This document shows, one piece after another, positions 1-5,848 of a DNA stretch of 15,673 nt; the first letter of the stretch is position 1, and each line of letters starts with the position of its first letter. The stretch is from Deltaproteobacteria bacterium (GTDB lineage: Bacteria; Desulfobacterota; Dissulfuribacteria; Dissulfuribacterales; JALVPX01): NCBI GenBank assembly GCA_027031565.1, contig JALVPX010000098.1, positions 1 to 15,673 on the forward strand. The letters are read 5' to 3'. The notes under the pieces were generated by a model. The model was not told the DNA's origin. It was given only the letters and a program-made list of their open reading frames with translations, and made no database searches. A program made the translations under genes and the position numbers.

Positions 1-719
1 TCCAGGCCATGAAGGACGAAGGGCTTTCATCCCCGACCATTTCTCGCAAGCTCTCCTCTCTCAAATCCTTTTACAAATTTTTGCAGGAAGAATATGCCCT
101 TAAGAGCACACCCCTTGAAGTGATATCCTCTCCCAAAAGGTCGCTTCATCTGCCAAAGGTCTTAACCATATCACAGATAGAGCATCTTCTGGCAGCACCT
201 GATACAGGCAAACCAATGGGAATCAGGGACAGGACCATGCTGGAAGTGGCTTATGGCAGTGGTTTGCGTGCATCAGAGGTTGTTTCTTTGAAGATTCAAG
301 ACCTGGACATGGAAAATGCATTTATCAAGGTGCTGGGCAAGGGCAGAAAACAAAGGGTGGTACCTTTTGGAGAGGCAGCCCGTCACTGGCTCAACAGATA
401 TCTTACTTCAACCAGGCCCAAAATACTTGGCAAGAGGATGAGTTTTTTTCTGTTTGTGGGCAGAAAGGGCCAGGGGCTGACCCGCCAGCGGTTCTGGCAG
501 ATTTTGAAGCACTATTCTGCCATGGCCGGCCTGGGGCCTGACGTATCGCCACACGTGCTCCGCCACTCCTTTGCCACGCACCTGCTGCAAGGCGGAGCAG
601 ACCTGAGGACCGTTCAGATGCTTCTAGGCCATTCAAACATTGTCACAACCCAGATATACACTCACCTTAATCTAGCCCATATACGCCAGGCACACAAGAG
701 GTACCATCCCAGGCCATGA
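1..719 (+). CDS. xerD: Site-specific tyrosine recombinase, XerD type (5' end outside window)
   Basis: This is the C-terminal portion of a Xer-family tyrosine recombinase, which resolves chromosome dimers at dif together with a partner recombinase. The frame is open to the left edge, and about 238 residues are visible against the usual 295-300, so roughly the first 60 are missing. The Met codon at position 9 is internal. Counting from that Met, the end of the SAM-like core-binding domain (SSPTISRKLSSLKSFYKFL) comes first. The catalytic domain follows with Arg87 (GSGLRASE), Lys111 (GKGRKQR), His182 and Arg185 (HVLRHSFATHLL), His208 (LLGHSN) and nucleophile Tyr217 (TTQIYTH). All catalytic positions are intact. 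The ending (QAHKRYHPRP) resembles the XerD C-terminus (LHQQHHPRA), which favours XerD over XerC or a phage integrase. It converges with the minus-strand remnant that follows, and no terminator was seen between them. Confidence 0.9.
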   Translation, partial: QAMKDEGLSSPTISRKLSSLKSFYKFLQEEYALKSTPLEVISSPKRSLHLPKVLTISQIEHLLAAPDTGKPMGIRDRTMLEVAYGSGLRASEVVSLKIQDLDMENAFIKVLGKGRKQRVVPFGEAARHWLNRYLTSTRPKILGKRMSFFLFVGRKGQGLTRQRFWQILKHYSAMAGLGPDVSPHVLRHSFATHLLQGGADLRTVQMLLGHSNIVTTQIYTHLNLAHIRQAHKRYHPRP

Positions 720-750
720 ACCTTCCGGGTATCCCTGAAATGGCCCTCTC

Positions 751-1080
751 CTAGATGCTATGCCTCTTTTTTCGCAACAATCTCAAGCCGATGAGCCCGG
801 AGCCCAAAAGCCAGGCAGCGCCAGGGATGGGAACGGGTGTGTAAGTAAATTTAAGAGATGATGCGTCCTGCTCTCGGCGCTTTTGAAGAAGCTGTGGAGA
901 TTGTTCCGACTGTCTGAGTCACGTTTAATCTTTGCGAGGCATGGGCGTTTGCATTTGTGGCATTTGGCAAGTATTTGATGGAACCGGAGCAATACACGTC
1001 TTTAGTTGAATAAACTTAAGTTCAATGAAACGGAGGCTATAAGGGATGGGTCTGGGGCTCCAGATAGATAATACTGTGAA
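751..1080 (-). pseudogene. Decayed surface-protein gene remnant keeping a VPIPG-type sorting tail
   Basis: No intact gene fills this stretch, but the minus strand keeps fragments of one in three frames. The 3' end (751-837) reads VPIPGAAWLLGSGLIGL followed by the basic end RLLRKKRHSI and a TAG stop. This is the same tail as the four intact genes upstream, and this frame is open from 918. A second frame, open from 1015 to 854, reads protein-like sequence (STKDVYCSGSIKYLPNATNA, then a Ser/Thr/Ala-rich linker). A third frame, ending at a stop at 1002-1004, reads GYSQYYLSGAPDPSLIASVS. Joining them needs one frameshift near 1005-1015 and another between about 854 and 918. The signal-peptide half is absent: just upstream lies the terminator of the next gene. 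The tail is certain. The two upstream segments are inferred from their protein-like composition. Sequencing error is an alternative to true decay, but it would not explain the missing 5' half. Confidence 0.65.
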
Positions 1081-1142
1081 TACCCCGTGTTCTTCACCAC
1101 TGTTGTAATAAGAATAGGAAACAGGACAGTTAAAAATAAGGA

Positions 1143-1173
1143 TAAAAAATCCCCCGGGGAAAATCACCGGGGG
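1143..1173 (-). terminator. Rho-independent terminator of the 1222-1824 gene
   Basis: On the minus strand a perfect 7-bp stem, CCCCCGG / CCGGGGG (arms 1167-1173 and 1151-1157), encloses a 9-base loop and is followed by ATTTTTTAT. It lies 48 bases past the stop codon of the 1222-1824 gene. The plus-strand reading has no T run, so it works in one direction only. Confidence 0.85.
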
Positions 1174-1221
1174 CTTGAGAAACGAATTAGGGTTTTCCCG
1201 TGAGTGGTTGCAGTGTACTTG

Positions 1222-1824
1222 TCAACCTTTCTTGCTGAACCGTTTGCGGCTGTAACCGGCCAAGCCCAAAAGACCAGTGCCCATAAGCATTATAGCGGGG
1301 GGTATGGGTACAGGCTGACCGTATGGCTCTACTTCAGCAACGGCATACATGTAGTCTCCATCAGTAGCAAAAATCCGAAGATATCTGGCCTGAACCGGGG
1401 TAAAATCAATTTGAGAAACGTATTCGGGGTCAGTAAAGTCTGTGCTCATTGTATCCATACCCCACGTTATTTCACCATAGGTGTTATCAATCGAGAACAA
1501 GTGGGTCCAAGTGGTATTATCCAATGAATACTCCACTTCATAGTCATCATTATTGTCCACTGAAACCACGACATCTTCGACTTTGTAGGTTGAGCCCAAG
1601 TCAATGGTGAAAACCGGATCAGTGCCATACCACCAAACATTTGTGTCTGCCCGCCAGTATGTCCCCTCGTTAGGTATGACATGATCAATCAATAGAGGAT
1701 CTGGCGAATTGTTATAAGTGCCTGTGCCAGAAGCGGAATCAGCATCAATTAGCGCCGCAGAGGCCATGCTTGCCGCTCCTAAAACAAACATCACCACCCA
1801 AAAGATCAATGTGAATTTTTTCAT
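1222..1824 (-). CDS. Secreted discoidin-like (F5/8 type C-like) protein with VPIPP-type sorting tail
   Basis: A 200-residue surface or exported protein. Residues 1-23 form a signal peptide (MKK, hydrophobic core, SMASA cleavage site). Residues about 30-168 look like a galactose-binding/discoidin-type beta-sandwich: VFTIDLGSTYKVEDVVVSVD, then VEYSLDNTTWTHL, then QARYLRIFATDG, the usual order of such modules. Residues 172-192 form the sorting tail VPIPPAIMLMGTGLLGLAG, followed by basic RKRFSKKG. This is nearer the classic PEP-CTERM form than the tails of its four neighbours, which read VPIPGAAWLLGSG. An AAAAGGAGG ribosome site (1836-1844) precedes the start. The gene is separated from its upstream neighbour by 236 bases and has its own terminator, so it may be a separate transcription unit. 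The ligand is unknown. Cleavage by an exosortase is inferred from the tail only. Confidence 0.85.
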   Translation of the reverse strand: MKKFTLIFWVVMFVLGAASMASAALIDADSASGTGTYNNSPDPLLIDHVIPNEGTYWRADTNVWWYGTDPVFTIDLGSTYKVEDVVVSVDNNDDYEVEYSLDNTTWTHLFSIDNTYGEITWGMDTMSTDFTDPEYVSQIDFTPVQARYLRIFATDGDYMYAVAEVEPYGQPVPIPPAIMLMGTGLLGLAGYSRKRFSKKG

Positions 1825-1900
1825 CTTTCTTTTTTCCTCCTTTTTAAAAACGTATTCACGCAGTCTGCGCTATCTGGCAGAGTCAAGCTACTTCTTCATC

Positions 1901-1935
1901 TTGATAGCGGCTACGCCGCGCTCTATGGCTATCAA
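1901..1935. repeat. Extragenic inverted repeat TTGATAGC / GCTATCAA
   Basis: Perfect 8-bp arms at 1901-1908 and 1928-1935 flank a 19-base interior that itself contains a small GC hairpin (CGGC-TAC-GCCG, 1907-1917). It lies about 80-120 bases upstream of the start of the 1222-1824 gene. It could be a structured 5' leader, a REP-like extragenic palindrome, or chance. No T run follows on either strand. Confidence 0.4.
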
Positions 1936-1967
1936 TCAGTTGGAGTAGGCAAAATCGATCCACCCTT

Positions 1968-1988
1968 TCAATCTCCCCCGGAGATTGA
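1968..1988. repeat. 9-bp hairpin between two surface-protein genes
   Basis: The arms TCAATCTCC and GGAGATTGA enclose a 3-base loop. On the minus strand the hairpin lies 72 bases past the stop of the 2061-2723 gene, so it could end or stabilise the four-gene transcript. It lacks an immediate T run on that strand, so an intrinsic terminator is not demonstrated. A role in the leader of the 1222-1824 gene is equally possible. Confidence 0.4.
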
Positions 1989-2060
1989 GGCGACTGTTTT
2001 TGCAACCCAACTCTGCCCATTATCTATCTGTTTAATTTTGCTACTGGTGTGTTTTTGCGA

Positions 2061-2723
2061 TTATACCTTGCACCTCCGTACCGCTACAAGTCCCACGAGC
2101 CCCGAGCCCAAAAGCCAGGCAGCACCGGGGATGGGAACGGGAGAACCATAACCGTCTAACTCCTTGATTCTGGGGCCGCTATAAGCGCCTACCCCGGCCT
2201 GATCAAATTCGGCTTTAAAGTACTGCGCAGTGACGGGTGAAGAAAGATCAACATACAACTCTAAGTAATTTTCACCAGTATAGTTTTCTCCACCGCCATA
2301 AGGATCCTCTGTAACATACGTGTATATGTTATCCCACGTCGATCCGTCTGTTGAACCATACAACCTAAACTCTGAAAAACCCCTATCTGTATAACTAGGA
2401 CTGCCATGAGCTGCCACAAGATTGAAACTTGTTAGAATAATCGGGGTAGGGGTTTGCCATTCAACCCAGTGAGTAAAGCCAGATGCAGGGTTATCTGCAA
2501 AAATTGTATTGGGAGGCTCTATGGTACCTTCGTGAGTGGCACCAAACATGTTGTCGGCGTAAGAATCCCAATATGTGCCAGGTCCATTTTCAAGATAGCT
2601 GTGATCAATGATCGTAATTCCATTGCTGACATCCCAGAGATCCGTGTTCGACATCAGCAAGGCAAAAGAATTTCCAACAGATAAAATATATCCCAATAGA
2701 GTAACGAGTAGCACCTTTTTCAT
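2061..2723 (-). CDS. Secreted discoidin-like protein with VPIPG-type sorting tail
   Basis: A 220-residue exported protein, last gene of the four-gene surface-protein unit. The start is set at 2723 and not at the in-frame ATG 21 bases earlier, because a full AAGGAGGT ribosome site (2728-2735) lies just before it and the protein then begins MKKVLLVTLLGYILSVGNSFA, a normal signal peptide. The body resembles a galactose-binding beta-sandwich: FTHWVEWQTPTPIILTSFNL (83-102), FSEFRLYGSTDGSTWDNIY (116-134), then VTAQYFKAEFDQAG (164-177). Residues 196-212 are VPIPGAAWLLGSGLVGL, ending in a short basic stub RRCKV with an unusual Cys. It shares fold style with the 1222-1824 product but little visible sequence. 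The binding partner is not recognisable. Confidence 0.85.
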   Translation of the reverse strand: MKKVLLVTLLGYILSVGNSFALLMSNTDLWDVSNGITIIDHSYLENGPGTYWDSYADNMFGATHEGTIEPPNTIFADNPASGFTHWVEWQTPTPIILTSFNLVAAHGSPSYTDRGFSEFRLYGSTDGSTWDNIYTYVTEDPYGGGENYTGENYLELYVDLSSPVTAQYFKAEFDQAGVGAYSGPRIKELDGYGSPVPIPGAAWLLGSGLVGLVAVRRCKV

Positions 2724-2750
2724 TGTGACCTCCTTTTTGGTCAATGGTTG

Positions 2751-3536
2751 TTAAAAGAGTTTAGACCTTCGACAAGATTTCGAAACACCCTGTTTCTTTT
2801 TCCTCCGCACTGCCGCAAGTCCCAGGAGCCCGGAGCCCAGGAGCCAGGCGGCCCCGGGTATGGGGACAGGCGCTAAGGGTTGGTCTGAGATTCTGAAATC
2901 GTCTATGTAACCCTTAAAGCCGAGGCCGCCAAAATTGAGCTGATCGCCTATGCGAAAAGGGTTGGCACCGTCGCTGATTTTTCCTCGGTGACGCTGGACC
3001 GCCAGTTGGCCGTTTATGTAAAGTGAAACCTGGTCCAAGTTGGCAGATATCATGATGTGATTCCAATTGTTGAGATTGACCAAACCGGGCTTGGTGCGGT
3101 CTTCCGTAAGCTGTCCATACCATCCGTCGTAGCCCCAGCCGTCCATGTATCCTTCATCAAAACGTATGTCCACACCCCACCCATTATCAGGACGGCTTTC
3201 GCCAGCGATATATTGATTTCTAGCGCTTCCATCCAACGGAAACATGTAGAAATCAATGGTAAACGGGCCACTGAAATCAAAAACCGACGAATTTGCAACG
3301 CCGATGTAATCATTGTTCCCGTCAAAATAGGCGCTGGCGCCGTTTGACACAGCCTGGGCAGTGCTTATATGCACATTCCCAGAGGCGGTCCAGGTATTTC
3401 CCATGGTGTCGGTGAATGTGGTACTGCCCTCTGTTCCATCCATGGGAAGGAAAGCCACTGTCTGGGCCAGCGACAATCCTATTCCCAGGATAAGGCAGGC
3501 AAAGGCGAAGCCCAATACAAACAGTAATCTTTTCAT
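2751..3536 (-). CDS. Secreted LamG/concanavalin-A-like protein with VPIPG-type sorting tail
   Basis: A 261-residue exported protein. The signal peptide covers residues 1-24 (MKRLLFVLGFAFACLILGIG, cleaved near SLAQ). Residues about 27-219 form a LamG-like jelly roll of the type that often binds glycans: SAYFDGNNDYIGV (68-80), FSGPFTIDFYMFP (88-100), NNWNHIMISANLDQVSLYIN (156-175), FRIGDQLNFGGLGFKGYIDDFRI in the closing strands (194-216). The sorting tail starts at 224 with VPIPGAAWLLGSGLLGLAAV, then RRKKK. The tail continues 13 residues beyond that (QGVSK...RRSKLF), unlike its siblings, which stop at the basic cluster; a mutated stop is one explanation. An AAGGAG site near 3545-3550 precedes the start. 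It lies 33 bases after the upstream gene and 27 before the downstream one. Confidence 0.88.
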   Translation of the reverse strand: MKRLLFVLGFAFACLILGIGLSLAQTVAFLPMDGTEGSTTFTDTMGNTWTASGNVHISTAQAVSNGASAYFDGNNDYIGVANSSVFDFSGPFTIDFYMFPLDGSARNQYIAGESRPDNGWGVDIRFDEGYMDGWGYDGWYGQLTEDRTKPGLVNLNNWNHIMISANLDQVSLYINGQLAVQRHRGKISDGANPFRIGDQLNFGGLGFKGYIDDFRISDQPLAPVPIPGAAWLLGSGLLGLAAVRRKKKQGVSKSCRRSKLF

Positions 3537-3569
3537 CTCATTTTCTCCTTGTACCCAGCTGTTTCAGTT

Positions 3570-4265
3570 CTATTTCCTTCTTTTTGCCGCAGCCAATCCC
3601 AAGAGCCCGGAGCCCAGGAGCCAGGCGGCCCCGGGGATGGGGACGGTATTGTCAGGAACAATATCATAATCAATTGTCAGATAGGCTTCGTTATGTGCGC
3701 CGTGTTCCGAGGCTTCAAAAATATGCCAGTTAGTTGTGCCTACAGGCTTGGTGAAAAGGTACAGAGTTAAATAACCATCCAGTAGTTCATCCGGATTAAT
3801 GGATGACACATTCCATTCGTACCACCAATACCAGGAAGGATTTCCATCAATATTTACAGAATCAATTGGTTGACCGTGATCTCCGTAACTACTGTTCCAG
3901 GTAACTACGTCGTCATCCCAGTTGTCCGTGTTACCGAGAGCGACTTCAACATTACCTGGCTTATAGGTGGGAAATCTATGGTAAGCTGAGAAGGTCATGC
4001 TGTTGATTTGCAGTGTTTGCCCCTGTCCAATCTGCGACACTATCGATGATAAGTCGAAGCCAAACATGGATTCGTAGTTTCCATTCCCCCAATCAGGGAA
4101 TCCAACCCAGAGAGCGTTCAACCCGTTCCAATTGTCACTGGGTTCATTAGGATTAAGACCGACGTCCTGATCTACAATAAGTTGCGTTGTGGCAGAGTAA
4201 CAACGCGTTTTCATGGGGATTAAGGAAAACCCAACTAGTATAAACAGTACGATGATTTTCTTCAC
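3570..4265 (-). CDS. Secreted DNRLRE-like beta-sandwich protein with VPIPG-type sorting tail
   Basis: A 231-residue exported protein. A hydrophobic signal peptide covers residues 1-25 (MKKIIVLFILVGFSL, possible cleavage after CYSA). The body fits the DNRLRE/carbohydrate-binding beta-sandwich pattern: early Asp-rich segment with Asn-Gly repeats (32-50), MFGFDLSSI (67-75), LQINSMTFSAYH (85-96), then NTDNWDDDVVTWNSSYG (112-128), a Trp-rich stretch WYWWYEWNVSSI (145-156), and closing strands ending in EAYLTIDYD. The W-x-x-x-x-VTWN block and the final 'YLTIDY' are typical of that family. The tail starts at 208 with VPIPGAAWLLGSGLLGLAA, followed by AKRRK. It lies 33 bases from each neighbour in the same unit. 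The family assignment is by eye; export and tail are clear. Confidence 0.82.
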   Translation of the reverse strand: MKKIIVLFILVGFSLIPMKTRCYSATTQLIVDQDVGLNPNEPSDNWNGLNALWVGFPDWGNGNYESMFGFDLSSIVSQIGQGQTLQINSMTFSAYHRFPTYKPGNVEVALGNTDNWDDDVVTWNSSYGDHGQPIDSVNIDGNPSWYWWYEWNVSSINPDELLDGYLTLYLFTKPVGTTNWHIFEASEHGAHNEAYLTIDYDIVPDNTVPIPGAAWLLGSGLLGLAAAKRRK

Positions 4266-4298
4266 TTCGCTCCCTCCTTCGTTTTGTAACCTAGGCCT

Positions 4299-5042
4299 TT
4301 AGAATTTTTTAACTTCTTTCTTCTTTTTCACTGCCACCAGACCCATGAGTCCTGAGCCCAGGAGCCAGGCGGCCCCGGGGATGGGAACAGGAGTGACCTG
4401 GGCACCCCGCACCGCTATTCCAGACAGTTGGCTCCAGGAACTGGCGTACCCCTGATTACCGTTGCTCATGTTAAAGATCCAGCTATCGGGCGGCATAGCA
4501 GTATAATCTGTGCCCGACCAATACCAGCCCGCAACTAAGTGACTAAAAGGTCCGGTATTGGAAAGTCCCCAGCCTGGCTGAGGAGAAGTGCCGTCAGTAG
4601 CTACATATCCCAGGTTCCCCAGCTCAGTGTAAAACAGATGCCCCATTTCGGAATTGGCTAGATTATAGCCTCCAGTATAGGTATAAATACCGTCATGGTC
4701 GGGATCGCCCTCATAACCGTAGACATATGCTCCATCAACGGTTGCCGGCAGCCTCCACTCAGACTCGGTCCACGTTACACTATAACCGGCATTGAAGTTA
4801 TACGAGGTGATATCAGAATCGATCCCTGCAGCCCAGTTTTTCTGTATATCAGAGTGAGTAGCATAGCCCCTATGATCCAGCCACACGATCGGCCCCATGG
4901 GGGCGTCGTCATCGTAAATGAGGTTGTAATCGAGGCCCCCAATGGTGGCCGTGCCGATAGGGGTCAGGCTGGCATTTCCCAAACCGGCATTTATGGCAAC
5001 AAAGGCGACTGCTGTAATACATCCCATCAATATCTTTTTCAT
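4299..5042 (-). CDS. Secreted DUF1566/Lcl-like protein with VPIPG-type sorting tail
   Basis: First gene of the surface-protein unit, 247 residues. The start is placed at 5042 (MKKILMGCITAVAF, a signal peptide ending near LGNAS). The frame is open to 5144, but that longer form would hide the signal peptide and would be coded across the sigma-54 promoter at 5106-5121. A GGGAG site (5048-5052) precedes the chosen start. The body carries DUF1566/Lcl hallmarks: IVWLDHRGY (52-60), a Trp/Ile-rich helix region, WTESEWRLPA (91-100), a Gly/Tyr-rich loop, HLVAGWYWSGTDY (168-180), DSWIFNMSNGNQGY (186-199), and closing IAVRG (209-213). The tail starts at 219 with VPIPGAAWLLGSGLMGLVAV, followed by Lys-rich KKKKEVKKF. 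Such domains occur on many surface proteins of unknown role. Confidence 0.87.
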   Translation of the reverse strand: MKKILMGCITAVAFVAINAGLGNASLTPIGTATIGGLDYNLIYDDDAPMGPIVWLDHRGYATHSDIQKNWAAGIDSDITSYNFNAGYSVTWTESEWRLPATVDGAYVYGYEGDPDHDGIYTYTGGYNLANSEMGHLFYTELGNLGYVATDGTSPQPGWGLSNTGPFSHLVAGWYWSGTDYTAMPPDSWIFNMSNGNQGYASSWSQLSGIAVRGAQVTPVPIPGAAWLLGSGLMGLVAVKKKKEVKKF

Positions 5043-5105
5043 AATTGTCTCCCTATTGATCGCCTTACATATTCTTTTCTCAGACCTTCCTCGTACGGCA
5101 ATTTG

Positions 5106-5121
5106 AGCAAGGTATGTGCCA
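5106..5121 (-). promoter_or_regulatory. Consensus-perfect sigma-54 (-24/-12) promoter for the surface-protein operon
   Basis: The minus strand reads TGGCACATACCTTGCT, matching TGGCACRNNNNTTGCW at every defined position, with correct GG-N10-GC spacing. The predicted transcription start is near 5095, giving a leader of about 50 bases before the 5042 start codon. An NtrC-type sigma-54 activator gene lies about 740 bases away at its nearest end. Confidence 0.85.
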
Positions 5122-5168
5122 GTGGCCGGTGTTATTTTGAACAATGATCGACAATGTGTATTTTTGCG

Positions 5169-5186
5169 GTATTTTTTGAAAAATAC
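5169..5186. promoter_or_regulatory. 18-base palindrome, candidate activator binding site
   Basis: GTATTTTTTGAAAAATAC has perfect 8-base arms around a 2-base centre. Its centre lies about 80 bases upstream of the predicted start from the sigma-54 promoter, within the usual range of enhancer sites for NtrC-type activators. Binding by the neighbouring response regulator is an inference. The site is AT-rich, so chance symmetry cannot be excluded. Confidence 0.5.
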
Positions 5187-5417
5187 TTGGAATAATAGCC
5201 TGATAAGGAGTGAGGTGGGTTTTTATTTGAGAAAGTCAAGGTTTCGATCAGAAGTTACTGGCTGATAACAGACAATTTGGCTGTACGATATCAGGCAATA
5301 TTCAGTAGCAGCAAGGAACTCCGCTTACCTTTCACCCAATGAACATACAAAACATATAAAACTCATTGTATCGGGATGTTGTAACAGGTATCAGGCACTT
5401 TTTCTGACAACCAAACT

Positions 5418-5433
5418 TGGTGTGTCAATTGCA
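5418..5433 (+). promoter_or_regulatory. Weaker sigma-54-like promoter facing the PilZ gene
   Basis: TGGTGTGTCAATTGCA keeps TGG, the TTGC block and GG-N10-GC spacing, but the CAC following TGG is replaced by TGT. It would start transcription near 5444, about 65 bases before the PilZ start codon. No convincing sigma-70 promoter was seen in this stretch. Confidence 0.4.
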
Positions 5434-5508
5434 GGTCTTAGAATAGTGGACTGGTCTCTTAGGGTATCTGTTTTTTTGATTTACACTGTCACGTCTCAAA
5501 GGACCTCA

Positions 5509-5832
5509 ATGAATGCATCCATAATTGATCAGCGCAAACATCGACGCAGACCAGCAAATCTGGCCGTGGTGCTTGTGAAGTCAGATGAATCAGAAAGGAA
5601 GAACGTCTTCTTCATCGGTCAGATAAGGGATGTGAGCATGGGCGGAATAAGAGTGGTGACAAATAAGGCGTGCGAGTTCCAACGTGGAGACAAATTTGAA
5701 ATATATATAAAACATCCAGAATCTGAAGATGGGGACGCACATGTTCAGATTGGTGCAGAGGTCGTGTGGTGTAATCCTTCAACCCGGAATTTGGGAATGA
5801 AGTTTGACGTCAACCCGTTTGTTGACCATTGA
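5509..5832 (+). CDS. PilZ-domain protein, probable c-di-GMP receptor
   Basis: A 107-residue single-domain PilZ protein that probably binds cyclic di-GMP and acts as a small cytoplasmic adaptor. Both ligand motifs are present: RKHRRRPANL near residues 9-18 (the RxxxR switch) and DVSMGG near residues 40-45 (the D/NxSxxG motif). A beta-barrel ending in GAEVVWCNPSTRNLGMKF follows. The start at 5509 has an AAAGGA site (5498-5503). The earlier in-frame GTG at 5422 lacks one and would overlap the sigma-54-like promoter. The gene stands alone and converges with the response regulator, with 16 bases between their ends. Its position next to a surface-protein operon suggests a link to adhesion or matrix control, but the target is unknown. 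Confidence 0.88.
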   Translation: MNASIIDQRKHRRRPANLAVVLVKSDESERKNVFFIGQIRDVSMGGIRVVTNKACEFQRGDKFEIYIKHPESEDGDAHVQIGAEVVWCNPSTRNLGMKFDVNPFVDH

Positions 5833-5848
5833 AACTGCTGCGCCATAT

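Larger units (their letters stand above)
5043..5508. other. Divergent regulatory gap between surface-protein operon and PilZ gene
   Basis: No gene is supported in these 466 bases. From the minus-strand side they hold the leader, a sigma-54 promoter (5106-5121) and an AT-rich palindrome (5169-5186). Further right are two near copies of TATCAGGCA (5289-5297 and 5389-5397), then the sigma-54-like site at 5418-5433. The remainder is AT-rich without a recognisable RNA. The gap probably serves both flanking units. Confidence 0.7.

Noticed and set aside
2..720. Direct repeat CCAGGCCATGAA at 2-13 and 709-720 around the recombinase gene
   Set aside because: Both copies lie in the coding sequence or at its stop codon, and the gene is a XerD-type housekeeping recombinase that begins outside the window. 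Most likely chance; not called an attachment site.
925..1167. 80-codon minus-strand frame starting inside the terminator hairpin
   Set aside because: Its start falls in the terminator and its sequence is not protein-like; the other frames of this stretch carry the surface-protein remnant.
1951..1967. TGGATCGATTTTGCC on the minus strand as a sigma-54 promoter for the 1222-1824 gene
   Set aside because: The spacing between GG and GC is 9, not 10, and the CAC following TGG is missing, so it is not a usable -24/-12 site.
5043..5144. 34-residue N-terminal extension of the first surface protein gene
   Set aside because: It would bury the signal peptide and be coded across the sigma-54 promoter at 5106-5121; a ribosome site supports the start at 5042.
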